In this document: piece after piece, positions 1 through 8,110 of the stretch | Numbering within the stretch: position 1 is the first letter of the stretch | How the letters are laid out: the number at the start of each line of letters is the position of its first letter | NCBI GenBank assembly: GCA_019285715.1 | Contig: CP079108.1 | Span: 945,001-1,009,000 of the forward strand | Direction: 5' to 3' | From: Sphingosinicellaceae bacterium | GTDB lineage: Bacteria > Pseudomonadota > Alphaproteobacteria > Sphingomonadales > Sphingomonadaceae | DNA: 64,000 nt | Made by a program: the position numbers and the translations under genes | The notes under the pieces: model-generated | Told to the model about the DNA's origin: nothing | Seen by the model: the letters and a program-made list of their open reading frames with translations, nothing else | Database searches by the model: none

Positions 1-1066
1 TGGCCTCCAGCGGTGCCTGTCTCACGGAGACGGTGTTGCTGCACGTGCCGCGCTCCTTCACCCCCGCGCACCGGTAGTAGTCCTTGCCGGATATCGTGTA
101 GTTCGACCCGCACTCGCCGCATTTGATCAGGCCCGAGAGCAGGTGGCGCTTGCGGTTCCTAGCCTCCGGCGGCACCTCGGCGCCGGGCCGGGCTCGCCGC
201 GCGAACTCCGCGTCGAGGCGCTCGGCGAGCGCGTCGTCGATGATACGAAGTTCCGGCACATCGACCGTCATCCAGTCGGCCGCGTCGCGCAGGCGGTAGC
301 GGCGCTCGCGCCTGTCGGACTCCGGGTTCTTGCGCCATTCACGGCGTTTCCACACGAGCCTGCCCCGGTAAAGCGGGTTACTCAGGATGCCGACCTGCTT
401 CGCGGGATCACCTCGGATCGTCGAAGCGTTCCACTTGCCGCCGCGGGGACCCGGTACGCCGCGCTTGTTCAGGTCCTTCGCGATCGCGATCGACGACCGG
501 CCACTAGCGAATTGCTCGCAGATCCATCTAACGGTTTCGGCCTTGTTCTCATCGATCGAGAGCAGGCCGCGGATCGGCTCGCCGGCGGCATCGTGCTTCA
601 CGACCTTGTCGTAGCCGTAGGCGCGGCCACCGGGGGAGCGGCCTGCGGCGACCACAGCCTCGAGGCCCCTGATCGTCTTCTTCTGGAGATTGGCGAGGTA
701 TATCCCACCGAGCATGCCAGCCACGCCGAGCTTTATCTCATCGATCTCGCCCTCCGACGCCGTGTGCAGACGGACCCTGGAGTAGCGCAGCATTTTGCCC
801 AGCCACTGGATGTCCTCCCCGTCCCGCGCCACACGGTCCATGGACTCCGAGACCACGATGTCGATGCGCCCGTTGCGGACGTCCCGCAACATCCGATTGA
901 GTTCGGGCCGGTCGCGGCTGTATCCGGAGATCTCCGGATCGGCGTAGACGCCGACCACCTTGCCGCCGAGCCGGTCGATCAGCGGTGGCAGCGACGACGC
1001 CTGGTCGTCGCTCGACGAGGAGTTCTGCAGCGCCGTGGAATGGCGCGCGTAGATGGCGACCCGCAT
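1..1066 (-). CDS. Large serine recombinase (resolvase + Recombinase + zinc ribbon), 3' end outside window
   Basis: Site-specific serine recombinase, typical of phage or ICE integrases. The frame starts at an ATG at 1066 with the resolvase signature MRVAIYARHS, where Ser10 is the expected nucleophile. A second resolvase motif (SESMDRVARD) follows near residue 75. The middle part holds a Recombinase domain (GRSPGGRAYGYDK, then WNASTIRGDP near residue 240). The last visible part is a recombinase zinc ribbon with LIKCGECGSNY and later cysteines. No stop occurs before the left edge, so the C-terminus lies outside. The catalytic-domain gene at 1098-1514 lies 31 nt upstream on the same strand, so the two are probably cotranscribed. 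It probably marks one end of an integrated element; its attachment sites cannot be seen here. Confidence 0.9.
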   Translation of the reverse strand, partial: MRVAIYARHSTALQNSSSSDDQASSLPPLIDRLGGKVVGVYADPEISGYSRDRPELNRMLRDVRNGRIDIVVSESMDRVARDGEDIQWLGKMLRYSRVRLHTASEGEIDEIKLGVAGMLGGIYLANLQKKTIRGLEAVVAAGRSPGGRAYGYDKVVKHDAAGEPIRGLLSIDENKAETVRWICEQFASGRSSIAIAKDLNKRGVPGPRGGKWNASTIRGDPAKQVGILSNPLYRGRLVWKRREWRKNPESDRRERRYRLRDAADWMTVDVPELRIIDDALAERLDAEFARRARPGAEVPPEARNRKRHLLSGLIKCGECGSNYTISGKDYYRCAGVKERGTCSNTVSVRQAPLEA

Positions 1067-1097
1067 CTCTTCTACCCATTGCCCGAGGCCGGCGTGT

Positions 1098-1514
1098 CTA
1101 TTCCGGCCATGAGCCCAGTTGCAAGCGCCCGGTCATGTCATGCTCGATCAGGGCGTACTCGCAGCCGTCGTGGGTCCAGTCTTGAAGGTCCACGATCTGG
1201 AAGCGCTTGGGACCGGGCATGTAGAAGGGAATGCGCGTCCGCCCGATGGAATCGATTAGCCTTGCCAGGACTTTCGGGTCCCGGTCGAGCCGGTCCAGCG
1301 AGTTGATCAGGACGGCGGATACCTTGTACCCGCGGATGTCGGCGACGAGCCGGCACAGGCCCGGACGATCCTCGACGGGCACACGCGCAGACGCGTCGTC
1401 ATGGTAGGACAACACTCCGGTCGCACCGAGGGCGCCGGCGAGGGCGACAAGCTCGTTCACAGCCGACGCTGCGGCCACTCTGTCGGTCACGCTCGTCCGC
1501 GTGTAGATAGCCAT
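1098..1514 (-). CDS. Stand-alone serine-recombinase catalytic-domain protein
   Basis: A 138-aa protein that is essentially one resolvase N-terminal domain. It begins MAIYTRTSVTDR, matching the YxRxS active-site motif, and continues with RPGLCRLVADIRGYKVSAVL and SLDRLDRDPKVL, the standard arginine-containing helix. No DNA-binding or Recombinase domain follows; the C-terminus (about 45 aa) ends near HDMTGRLQLGSWPE and is not recognised. I chose ATG 1514 over ATG 1520 because a GAGGAA ribosome site has normal spacing only for 1514. It sits directly upstream of the large serine recombinase and may modulate it. It could also be a shortened, decaying recombinase, but the core residues are intact. 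Confidence 0.75.
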   Translation of the reverse strand: MAIYTRTSVTDRVAAASAVNELVALAGALGATGVLSYHDDASARVPVEDRPGLCRLVADIRGYKVSAVLINSLDRLDRDPKVLARLIDSIGRTRIPFYMPGPKRFQIVDLQDWTHDGCEYALIEHDMTGRLQLGSWPE

Positions 1515-1751
1515 CAGCATTTCCTCATTCCTTTTCTTTGATGGGAGGCGTCGGACGACCGGCGACGTGCTCGGCGGCGGCCTGACGCGCGAACAGGACG
1601 ACCAGGCGCTCGAGTGCCCTTTCACGATCGGACGACGGCATGCCCGTTTGACGCGCGTTCGCGTGCGGTGCGGCCGAGCGGGTCAGGGGTCTTGCGGCGT
1701 GCACGAATGGGAAGTAGGACCGCCCCCGCTAATAGGGTGCAAGAAAGTCAC

Positions 1752-2279
1752 ATGCGCGGCGGCAGAAATTTCCTCTTTCCTCGCAGTGCCGTCCCTCCCG
1801 GCATCGGATCGCACGTCAGGCGCGAGCGCGTCGCCCGGAAGCTCAGCCAAGACGGCCTCGCGCGGCTCGCCGGTTTGCGGCGCGAGACGGTGTGCAGGAT
1901 TGAAGCCGGGAGGCCACCGTCGTCGCACGCGCTTTTCGCGATCGAGTGGGCCCTCGGCCTAGATTCGCCTCATTTCGTCAAGGACTGGAAGGATCCGGCC
2001 TCGCCGGACGAGCCGTCATTGGGCCCCCGCGTTCGTGCCCGTCGGCGGAAGTTGGGCCTCAGCCTCCAGGATCTTGCCGCTGTCTCCGGCGTGGTTGCGT
2101 CGACGATCTCGCGGTTCGAACGCGAGCTGGTCAGCTGCGCCAAGATCGTGACCGAGGACACCGACGAGCACGGTCTCCACCGCGCCAGGATACTGAAGCC
2201 CGACCTTGCCAAGGCTCTTGGATGTTCCGTCGCCGAGCTGCAGGCCTACTGCGACGCGATCGATCCCGGCCCGAATTGA
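1752..2279 (+). CDS. XRE-family regulator with two helix-turn-helix domains
   Basis: A 175-aa DNA-binding protein with two XRE-type HTH units. The first (about residues 18-68) contains VRRERVARKLSQDGLARLAG followed by ETVCRIEAGR. The second (about residues 92-165) contains RRRKLGLSLQDLAAVSG and STISRFERE, with an acidic insertion before a final conserved helix around AKALGCSVAELQAY. It probably represses the neighbouring recombinases or the protease-nuclease operon. It diverges from the recombinase pair and lies 255 bp upstream of the protease-nuclease gene. ATG 1752 is preferred because the first HTH begins about 17 residues later; upstream in-frame codons read through low-quality sequence. 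Confidence 0.8.
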   Translation: MRGGRNFLFPRSAVPPGIGSHVRRERVARKLSQDGLARLAGLRRETVCRIEAGRPPSSHALFAIEWALGLDSPHFVKDWKDPASPDEPSLGPRVRARRRKLGLSLQDLAAVSGVVASTISRFERELVSCAKIVTEDTDEHGLHRARILKPDLAKALGCSVAELQAYCDAIDPGPN

Positions 2280-2534
2280 GGGCCGCAACCAATTATCATT
2301 CGCTTTCGGGCTGGCAGAGTCGATAACCCAGTCGATATGCCATACATCGCGAAGGCGAGATTGATCCTGCCGACAAGACAGTTCCGCCATCGTTGAACGA
2401 GCTAGAGTGCACATCGGCGGCGGCGCGCGCCGGTCCTCGCGCGAAACCTTCTTGAATTTTTAGTTCGGCGCTGGAATCCGGCGGACGGAAATGGCGACCG
2501 ATGCTATCCTGTGAACGTCTTGCGGGGGCGGGTG

Positions 2535-4496
2535 ATGAGCGACGATCAGACAGGGAACCCGAGCTTCGTGGCGACGCAGTCGGCCGAGCTCTCCGCGGAG
2601 GTCGAGAAGGCGGCCATCGCCGACGCGGGCTACGTTCCAGCCGCTGCGAGGGCCCGGCGTCGTGCCCGTGCCGAAGCGGACGACCGCATCGAGATCAGGA
2701 AGGACTTCCTCGAGAACGCGCGGAGCGATCCCAACGGCTTCGAGCGGGTCATCGGCGCAAGTGACCTGATGTCGATAAACTACCTCGACCGCGGACGACG
2801 CGTGGCAGCGGCCGTCTGCCGGATCAAGGTGCCGAGCCCGGGCGGCGCCTGGTACGGGACCGGCTTCCTCGTCGGTCCCAGGCTCCTGATGACCAATCAC
2901 CACGTGATCTCGAACGCCGACGATGCGAGCCAGGCCGAGGCCGAGTTCGGCTACGAGCACGACGTCGACGGCGTCCTGCAGGCGCCGATCTCATTCAACC
3001 TGCGGCCGCACGAGATCTTCTTCACCAATGCGGAGCTCGACGTCACGTTCGTCGCGGTGACGCCTCTGTCCGATCAGGACGTGCCGCTCGAACGATACGG
3101 CAGGCTTCCGCTGATCCCGCTGTCCGGGAAGGCCATCGGTGGCGAGTGGGTGAGCATCATCCAGCATCCCGGAAGCGAACCGAAGCAGATCGCGATCCGC
3201 GCCAGCAAGGTCATCACGCTCGATCCGGAGGCGGCGACCGGCATCGACCTGACCAGGTTCATCCACTACTCGACCGACACCGAGCCCGGCTCCTCCGGAG
3301 CGCCCGTGCTCAACGACCAGTGGCAGGTCATCGCCCTTCATCACAAGGCCGTCCCGGCGCCGAGAAAGGGGGGTAGGGCACCCGCGAAGACGGTTTGGAT
3401 CGCCAACGAGGGGGTGCGGATCAGCGCGATCTTCCGCCTGCTGGAGCAGCAGCGCTTCGAGTGCCCGCAGGCCGGTCTCGTACTGGACCGCCTCGACCAG
3501 TCGCTCGGATACGCGCCCCTGTCACCGGGCGCCACCGCTGGCGAGATCCTGCTCGAGGCCGACCGAACACCGCTGCCTACGGCCCGATGGACTGGGGTCA
3601 TCGGTTACGAGGCCGACTTCCTCAGCGAACGGATCGACCTAGCGAAGATATACGCGCCCGCACTGGCGCGTGGAGAGGTCGCACCCCTGCGCGACGGAAG
3701 CGGCCATGAACTGACGTACCGTCACTTCACTTCGGTCATCCACGCCGGGAGGCACTTCCCCCTCATCACCGCAGTCAACATCGACGGCGAGAAGCTCGTC
3801 CATCCGGGCAAGCGCAAGGACACCTGGCGGCGGGATGCGCGCATCGACGACGTCCACCAGCCTAACGGCGACTTCTACGAGAAGGCGAAGGGCAAGGACG
3901 CGGTGCAGTTCAGCCGAGGACACCAGGTCCGGCTGTTCGATCCGTGCTGGAGCACCTCCACCAAGCCGGAAGCCGCCTTCGAGGAGGCCAAGCTCGGCGC
4001 CGAGGACACGTTCCACTACACCAATGCCGCGCCCCAGGTTCAGGGATACAACGACATCGACTGGGGAAACCTCGAGGACTATCTACTCGACAAGGCACAA
4101 TCGAGCCGCAAGCTGCTGACGGTATTCACCGGCCCGATCTACCGCGACGACGACCCGCTCTACGGCAAGGATCGTCCGGGCGGGCCCTGGCGCATTCCCC
4201 TCTCGTTCTGGAAGATCGCCGTCCTCCAGAAGTCGAAGACCAAGGTGGCGGCGGCCGCGTTCATCGTCGGGCAGACCCAATACGTACAGGCGCTGTACGA
4301 GGCGAAGGTGTTCTCCGGCCTGAAGCCCTACTCCATCGACGAGATGCGCAAGCGACGCATCCAGACCACGATCGCCGCGATCGAACAGGAGACCGGGCTC
4401 GACTTCGCCGCCGTCAAGCCGTTCGACGCCCAGGGGACCCTCGAGGCTACGCGGCAGACGCATTGGATCTCCGACATCGGGGACGTGGTGATCTGA
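2535..4496 (+). CDS. Trypsin-like serine protease fused to DNA/RNA non-specific (NUC1) endonuclease
   Basis: A 653-aa two-domain effector-like protein. After a charged N-terminal helical segment, a trypsin-like peptidase spans about residues 90-300: GTGFLVGPRLLMTNHHV gives His123, NAELDVTFV gives Asp169 and PGSSGAPVLN gives Ser254, a complete triad. The C-terminal half (about 360-620) resembles NUC1/endonuclease G: FSRGHQVR places the general-base His463 in the position of the DRGH motif (with Ser for Asp), followed by FHYTNAAPQ and an N-x3-W-x2-L segment. No signal peptide is visible, so it should act in the cytoplasm. ATG 2535 follows a G-rich ribosome site. The VRR-NUC gene starts 25 bp downstream. 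Protease-nuclease fusions are common in bacterial conflict systems; use here in phage defence is inference. Confidence 0.88.
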   Translation: MSDDQTGNPSFVATQSAELSAEVEKAAIADAGYVPAAARARRRARAEADDRIEIRKDFLENARSDPNGFERVIGASDLMSINYLDRGRRVAAAVCRIKVPSPGGAWYGTGFLVGPRLLMTNHHVISNADDASQAEAEFGYEHDVDGVLQAPISFNLRPHEIFFTNAELDVTFVAVTPLSDQDVPLERYGRLPLIPLSGKAIGGEWVSIIQHPGSEPKQIAIRASKVITLDPEAATGIDLTRFIHYSTDTEPGSSGAPVLNDQWQVIALHHKAVPAPRKGGRAPAKTVWIANEGVRISAIFRLLEQQRFECPQAGLVLDRLDQSLGYAPLSPGATAGEILLEADRTPLPTARWTGVIGYEADFLSERIDLAKIYAPALARGEVAPLRDGSGHELTYRHFTSVIHAGRHFPLITAVNIDGEKLVHPGKRKDTWRRDARIDDVHQPNGDFYEKAKGKDAVQFSRGHQVRLFDPCWSTSTKPEAAFEEAKLGAEDTFHYTNAAPQVQGYNDIDWGNLEDYLLDKAQSSRKLLTVFTGPIYRDDDPLYGKDRPGGPWRIPLSFWKIAVLQKSKTKVAAAAFIVGQTQYVQALYEAKVFSGLKPYSIDEMRKRRIQTTIAAIEQETGLDFAAVKPFDAQGTLEATRQTHWISDIGDVVI

Positions 4497-4521
4497 CGAG
4501 CTCCTTGCTTCGGCCTCGCCG

Positions 4522-5196
4522 GTGAGATCGCGTATCAGCATCTCGCTTTGCGATCAGTGCGACGCACTTGGCATCCCCCTCCACCCCATCCGGCTCCCGC
4601 GGACCGGGCAGAGCTGGCACGTAGCGGCTCGTGACCATGGTCGGCCGGAGCCCGCCGCGGCGGCGCTGCTGCGAGCCGAGGGATGGGCCTGCGCCTCGTG
4701 CGAAGGCGGCCCCATGCTGCTCCTCATGAAGGCGGCCTGCCTACGCCGGTTGACGGAGCTGAACACGCTAGGCCCCCGGGACAGTCTGACCCGCTTCCTC
4801 GAGGCGCAGTTCGTCATCAACGGCGCGAAAATGGACAGCATCGTCGACGCGATCGGCAACGCCGGCACGGCGGAGGTCCGGTCCAACTTCGAGGCGATCT
4901 ACGCCGCCGGCGTGGCCGCATACTACCCCGGGGTCGGGCTGGACCTGATAGAGGGTCTGCATGCCGCCCTCGGCGGGGCCCGGCTCGCCGGCATCGCGGC
5001 GCGCTTCGCCGTCGACGCCTACCGCTACCGTGCGGGTTGGCCCGACATCACCGCGGTTCGCGACGGCCAGATGCTGTTCCGGGAGGTGAAGACGACCGAC
5101 AGGCTCCTCGCATCGCAGATCGCGACGATCAGCGACGTCCTGTTGCCCGAGGGCCTGACCGTCGACGTCGTGCAGCTCAGTCCGATCGTTGCGTGA
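4522..5196 (+). CDS. VRR-NUC family nuclease with N-terminal CxxC/CxxC zinc-binding motifs
   Basis: A 224-aa protein starting at GTG. The C-terminus carries a VRR-NUC (PD-(D/E)XK) core: RAGWPDITAVRDGQMLFREVKTTDR followed by LASQIATI, giving the G-W-P-D, E-V-K and downstream Gln residues. The N-terminus has CDQC (about residues 10-13) and CASC (about 58-61), which could bind one zinc ion. The middle (about 80-170) is helical and unrecognised. It lies 25 bp behind the protease-nuclease gene and is probably its operon partner, so two nucleases would be coexpressed. VRR-NUC domains act on branched or phage DNA in other proteins; the substrate here is unknown. Confidence 0.8.
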   Translation: MRSRISISLCDQCDALGIPLHPIRLPRTGQSWHVAARDHGRPEPAAAALLRAEGWACASCEGGPMLLLMKAACLRRLTELNTLGPRDSLTRFLEAQFVINGAKMDSIVDAIGNAGTAEVRSNFEAIYAAGVAAYYPGVGLDLIEGLHAALGGARLAGIAARFAVDAYRYRAGWPDITAVRDGQMLFREVKTTDRLLASQIATISDVLLPEGLTVDVVQLSPIVA

Positions 5197-5612
5197 TACG
5201 CCAAGCCGGCGCCTGCCGGCTCTCGCGGCTTGCGTCGCAACGCCGGCGGGAGCGAAATCCTTGCCCATCGCGTAGCGTGTCGGCCGGACCGACCGCGGCT
5301 GCGGAGATCCACGCAACCTTCTTGAACACGGTCGGCGATGGTCGAAGGCGCGGCCGTGCAACGCCGCTCTGTGTCTCGAGATCAAGGCGGAGGTTCGGAC
5401 GGAGAGGAAATCCGACGGACTTCGCAGACAATCCAGATGATGAGAATGGACACATGAATGACAACCAAGCTCGCACCGGGGACCAACCGAAGCTGAACTC
5501 CCCGGCGGAACGAGGAGGCGGCCTTGCTCATGAGCAAACAATGGTACTTGTAGGTACCATGCAATGCTGTTATGTTCTTCTTGCCGGATGCACCGGCGAA
5601 GGACCAGACATC
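5197..5612. other. Intergenic region before the histidine kinase
   Basis: About 416 bp with no convincing gene. Open frames run through it on both strands but show no recognisable domains. The only clear structure is the palindrome at 5541-5560, which sits 52 bp before the kinase start and probably lies in its promoter. Confidence 0.5.
5541..5560. promoter_or_regulatory. Palindrome A of the GGTACTT-N2-AAGTACC family
   Basis: The sequence ATGGTACTTGTAGGTACCAT has perfect outer arms ATGGTAC/GTACCAT and is a close variant of the sites at 14295 and 16966. It lies 52 bp upstream of the histidine kinase ATG. Probable operator for a common regulator. Confidence 0.6.
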
Positions 5613-6311
5613 ATGCCTCAGTCAGTTCAACGCACTCCCGACCACCTGTCTCGCGGGATCGATCCATCCCTCACCGCATCGTCTCTGGAGCGGCTCATGC
5701 TTGCGGAACAAGCCCACCGCACCGCCAACGATCTGAGCGTGGTCATGGCCGCTCTCCATCTCGCGAAGACCCGTCCCCGCGAGGGTGCCGACCGCCTAGA
5801 GACTGCGATGAACCAGGTCATGGCGCTGGCGGCGGCGCAGCGTCTCCTCATCCCGCCGATGGCCTCCTGCCGGCGTGACGTCGGCGACCTCGTCGAGCGC
5901 GTCTGTCGTCAGATCTCCCTCGCCCGACTGGCGCCCAACGGCATCGACCTGCACGTCGCGGCCGACGCGTGCATCATGGACGCCACCACCGCGTGGGCCG
6001 TCGCCGCCATCATCGCGGAACTTCTCAACAACGCCGCTCGCCACGCCTTCAAGGACCGGACCGGGACCGTGCGGGTGGAGCTCCGGTACCGGAACGACTT
6101 CTTGATCGCCCGCGTCGTCGACGACGGGGTCGGCTCGGGCAGGCGCCCCGACATGCGCCAAGTCAGGGCAGGTTCCGGCGCAGGTGTCGGATCGAGCATC
6201 GTCCACGCTCTGGCACGAAGCGTCGACGCAACCTTCGAACGTTCCGCTTCGCCCGACGGCACCACCGCCGAGTTCTGGCTGCACGTCGAGAGGTCATCAC
6301 TATGCGCGTGA
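5613..6311 (+). CDS. Soluble sensor histidine kinase (HisKA_2/HWE-like)
   Basis: A 232-aa cytosolic kinase. The H-box is EQAHRTANDLSVVMAAL with phospho-acceptor His35. The ATPase part has an N-box (ELLNNAARHAF, about residues 138-148), a G1-type box (VVDDGVGSG) and a glycine-rich GSGAGVGSSI segment before the final strand. There is no transmembrane helix and no PAS, GAF or other sensor domain, so it must take its signal from a partner or act as a phosphotransfer module. HisKA_2/HWE kinases often feed the alphaproteobacterial general stress response; that link is inferred. ATG 5613 places the H-box about 30 residues in. No response regulator is adjacent. Palindrome A lies in its upstream region. 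Confidence 0.8.
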   Translation: MPQSVQRTPDHLSRGIDPSLTASSLERLMLAEQAHRTANDLSVVMAALHLAKTRPREGADRLETAMNQVMALAAAQRLLIPPMASCRRDVGDLVERVCRQISLARLAPNGIDLHVAADACIMDATTAWAVAAIIAELLNNAARHAFKDRTGTVRVELRYRNDFLIARVVDDGVGSGRRPDMRQVRAGSGAGVGSSIVHALARSVDATFERSASPDGTTAEFWLHVERSSLCA

Positions 6312-6350
6312 CAAGACGGGGAAGGCGCACACCGCACGCCGTCGAGCCGA

Positions 6351-6635
6351 TCAGGCGCCGACGTCTTCTGGGCGAGAGTCGGCTTCGGCCGACCCGGGCT
6401 CCGCGCCCGTGCCGTCGAGCGTGATACCTTCGAAAAAGGTGGCGGGCGTCACGTTGAGAGCGCGCGCCAGCCTGCCGATGGTCAGCAGCGAGGCATTCTG
6501 CATGCCGTTTTCGACCCGGCCAACGTACAGGCGGTTGATGCCCGATGCCGCTCCGAGTTCGGCCTGGATCATACCCGCCCGATCCCGCGCCTCACGGACC
6601 TTCGCCCCGACGGCCTTGTAGAAGGCGTTCTCCAT
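6351..6635 (-). CDS. Small XRE-family transcriptional regulator
   Basis: A 94-aa protein with one XRE HTH domain (about residues 8-62): VGAKVREARDRAGMIQAELG, then SGINRLYVGRVENG and LLTIGRLARALNV, followed by the usual TPATFFEG end. The C-terminal tail is acidic and of low complexity. ATG 6635 has a strong AAGGAGG just upstream, although spacing is short; a second in-frame ATG at 6668 would add 11 residues. It is convergent with the histidine kinase, ending 39 bp from it. It is a candidate binder of one of the palindromes in this region, but nothing in the sequence ties it to a particular site. Confidence 0.85.
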   Translation of the reverse strand: MENAFYKAVGAKVREARDRAGMIQAELGAASGINRLYVGRVENGMQNASLLTIGRLARALNVTPATFFEGITLDGTGAEPGSAEADSRPEDVGA

Positions 6636-7041
6636 ACGCCTCCTTAGCGCATAGCTAGCTTCGGCCATACATCCGCGACCGCGTTCGAGATCGAGGCGCA
6701 CGGTGCTGGTCGTCTCGGCACGGGTGACGCCGTGTCGATCTTCGAATCCTCGGCAGACCTTCGCTCGGCGACATGCTCGTTTGCAACGTATCAGATGCGG
6801 AGCGCCGCATAGGAAGCCGATAGCGGCGCCGATGACGTTGATGTCTAGCTCCGACGACAGTCGAGGGCACGCGGATCTCGACACGGCCTGCAGAATGAAT
6901 AACCGATGCGGGACGGCTCCTTCGACCCAAAGCGCAGGCAACGGCCGCCGGAGGGCGCCGATGCCGGCAGCTTCCCTTCTCCACCTGATCTGCTTCTCGC
7001 GGACTGTCGCAACTGATGACCGCCGCCGCTTGCGGCGATCG
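6636..7041. other. Intergenic stretch without a recognisable gene
   Basis: About 400 bp between the XRE gene and the GNAT gene. Short frames exist on both strands, but none has a recognisable motif or a good ribosome site. Confidence 0.4.
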
Positions 7042-7581
7042 CTAGCCGGTGTTGCTGTGTTTCAATGCAAGCCGAACCTTGCATGAGCCCCCAGCCTCCG
7101 AAGATCGACCGATGACGCGGAAACCGCAGCCCGACAGCATGCGCAGGGATGCTTCGTTGACGGACTCCGCCCACGCGTAGGTCGGGAACCTAGGTGTCGC
7201 GCCAATGAGCGCGGCGAGGGCTTCAGCGCCGTAGCCCCGGCGGCGATAGCGCGCCGCGATGCCGAAAGTCAGTTCCCTGCCAGGCGCGTCTTCCGACCGC
7301 GATGTTCCGATCCATCCGATCAGGTCGCCGCCTGCACGAAGCGTGATCGCCCTCGCGCCGAAGCCGGTTTCGCGAACTCTTCGGCCGTCACGCGCTATCC
7401 AGGCCGCGACCTCGGCTCGCGATGAGGTAAGTCCGCCTCCGACGAACTCGACGACCTCCGGGTCCTCCATGATCCGCGTCATGGCGTCCACGTCGCGCTT
7501 CGCCAGGCGCCGGAGGATCAGGCGCCCGGTCTCGATGTCCAAGTTGCAGGGCAACGCTCGCTTCAACGGAGCCTCGCGCAT
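7042..7581 (-). CDS. GNAT-family N-acetyltransferase (RimJ/RimL-like)
   Basis: A 179-aa acetyltransferase. It has the RimJ-type opening IETGRLILRRL (about residues 15-25), a central ELTFGIAARYRRRGYGAEAL, which contains the acetyl-CoA binding R-x-x-G-x-G/A loop (RRRGYGAE), and the final AWAESVNEASLRMLSGCGF typical of this family. Likely substrates are protein N-termini or small amines; nothing in the context specifies one. ATG 7581 is chosen because the conserved domain begins about 15 residues later; the frame extends further upstream without family resemblance. It is a single gene, transcribed away from the recombinase trio. Confidence 0.85.
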   Translation of the reverse strand: MREAPLKRALPCNLDIETGRLILRRLAKRDVDAMTRIMEDPEVVEFVGGGLTSSRAEVAAWIARDGRRVRETGFGARAITLRAGGDLIGWIGTSRSEDAPGRELTFGIAARYRRRGYGAEALAALIGATPRFPTYAWAESVNEASLRMLSGCGFRVIGRSSEAGGSCKVRLALKHSNTG

Positions 7582-8110
7582 CGATTGGTGGGTATAAAGA
7601 CGCCGCTTTCGTAGCGGTCGCGGCACGGGGAGCAATGGCTTCCGGTCTGCTGCATGGAGATACACCGATGCTGGGGGCCGTAGGGGCCGACGAAGCACAC
7701 GGACGTCGGATGCTCGATGATCTCGAACCAACACGCTACAAAGACAACCGAGCACCGCACGAAGACTATATAGGCCGTATGAGGTATAATATAAATAACG
7801 GTCGACGAGGGGCTGGCAGCCAGTGTGTAATTACACCAGCACAGATGTTGTAAGCGAGAAAGCGACGGACAGTCGCCTTTTGCCGGGCTCGACAAATTCG
7901 GCAATGTCGACGAGTGCGCACTTCGATATTATTCCTGGACTATCAGCTTGGGTGCAGCGTGCGCTGGTGTAGATATCCTTGCACTGCTCGATCCTGCGCG
8001 TCGCGATCCAACTCTTCCGTCGCCGTCCGAATCCAGCGATCGGCCTAACCGGCAGTAGGCACGGCTGCCACTCGATAGCGATTGATTGCGGCGTCCGCGT
8101 GAACTATATC
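7582..8110. other. AT-richer leader region upstream of the recombinase trio
   Basis: About 530 bp with no supported gene. It is visibly more AT-rich than its surroundings, especially at 7775-7800. It holds a palindrome and a spaced inverted repeat (separate entry), and a likely promoter for the trio. Confidence 0.5.
7825..7971. repeat. Palindrome and spaced inverted repeat upstream of the tyrosine recombinases
   Basis: GTGTAATTACAC at 7825-7836 is a perfect 12-bp palindrome. It runs into TTACACCAGC (7831-7840), whose ACACCAGC is matched in inverted orientation by GCTGGTGT at 7963-7970, about 120 bp away. Spaced inverted repeats next to a tyrosine recombinase can be arm or core binding sites. 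This is a candidate element end or regulatory site; no second copy of the junction was found within the window. Confidence 0.4.

Noticed and set aside
143-1306. A plus-strand open frame over the left serine recombinases
   Set aside because: The minus strand carries complete resolvase motifs over the same bases; the plus frame reads as low-complexity Arg/Val sequence.
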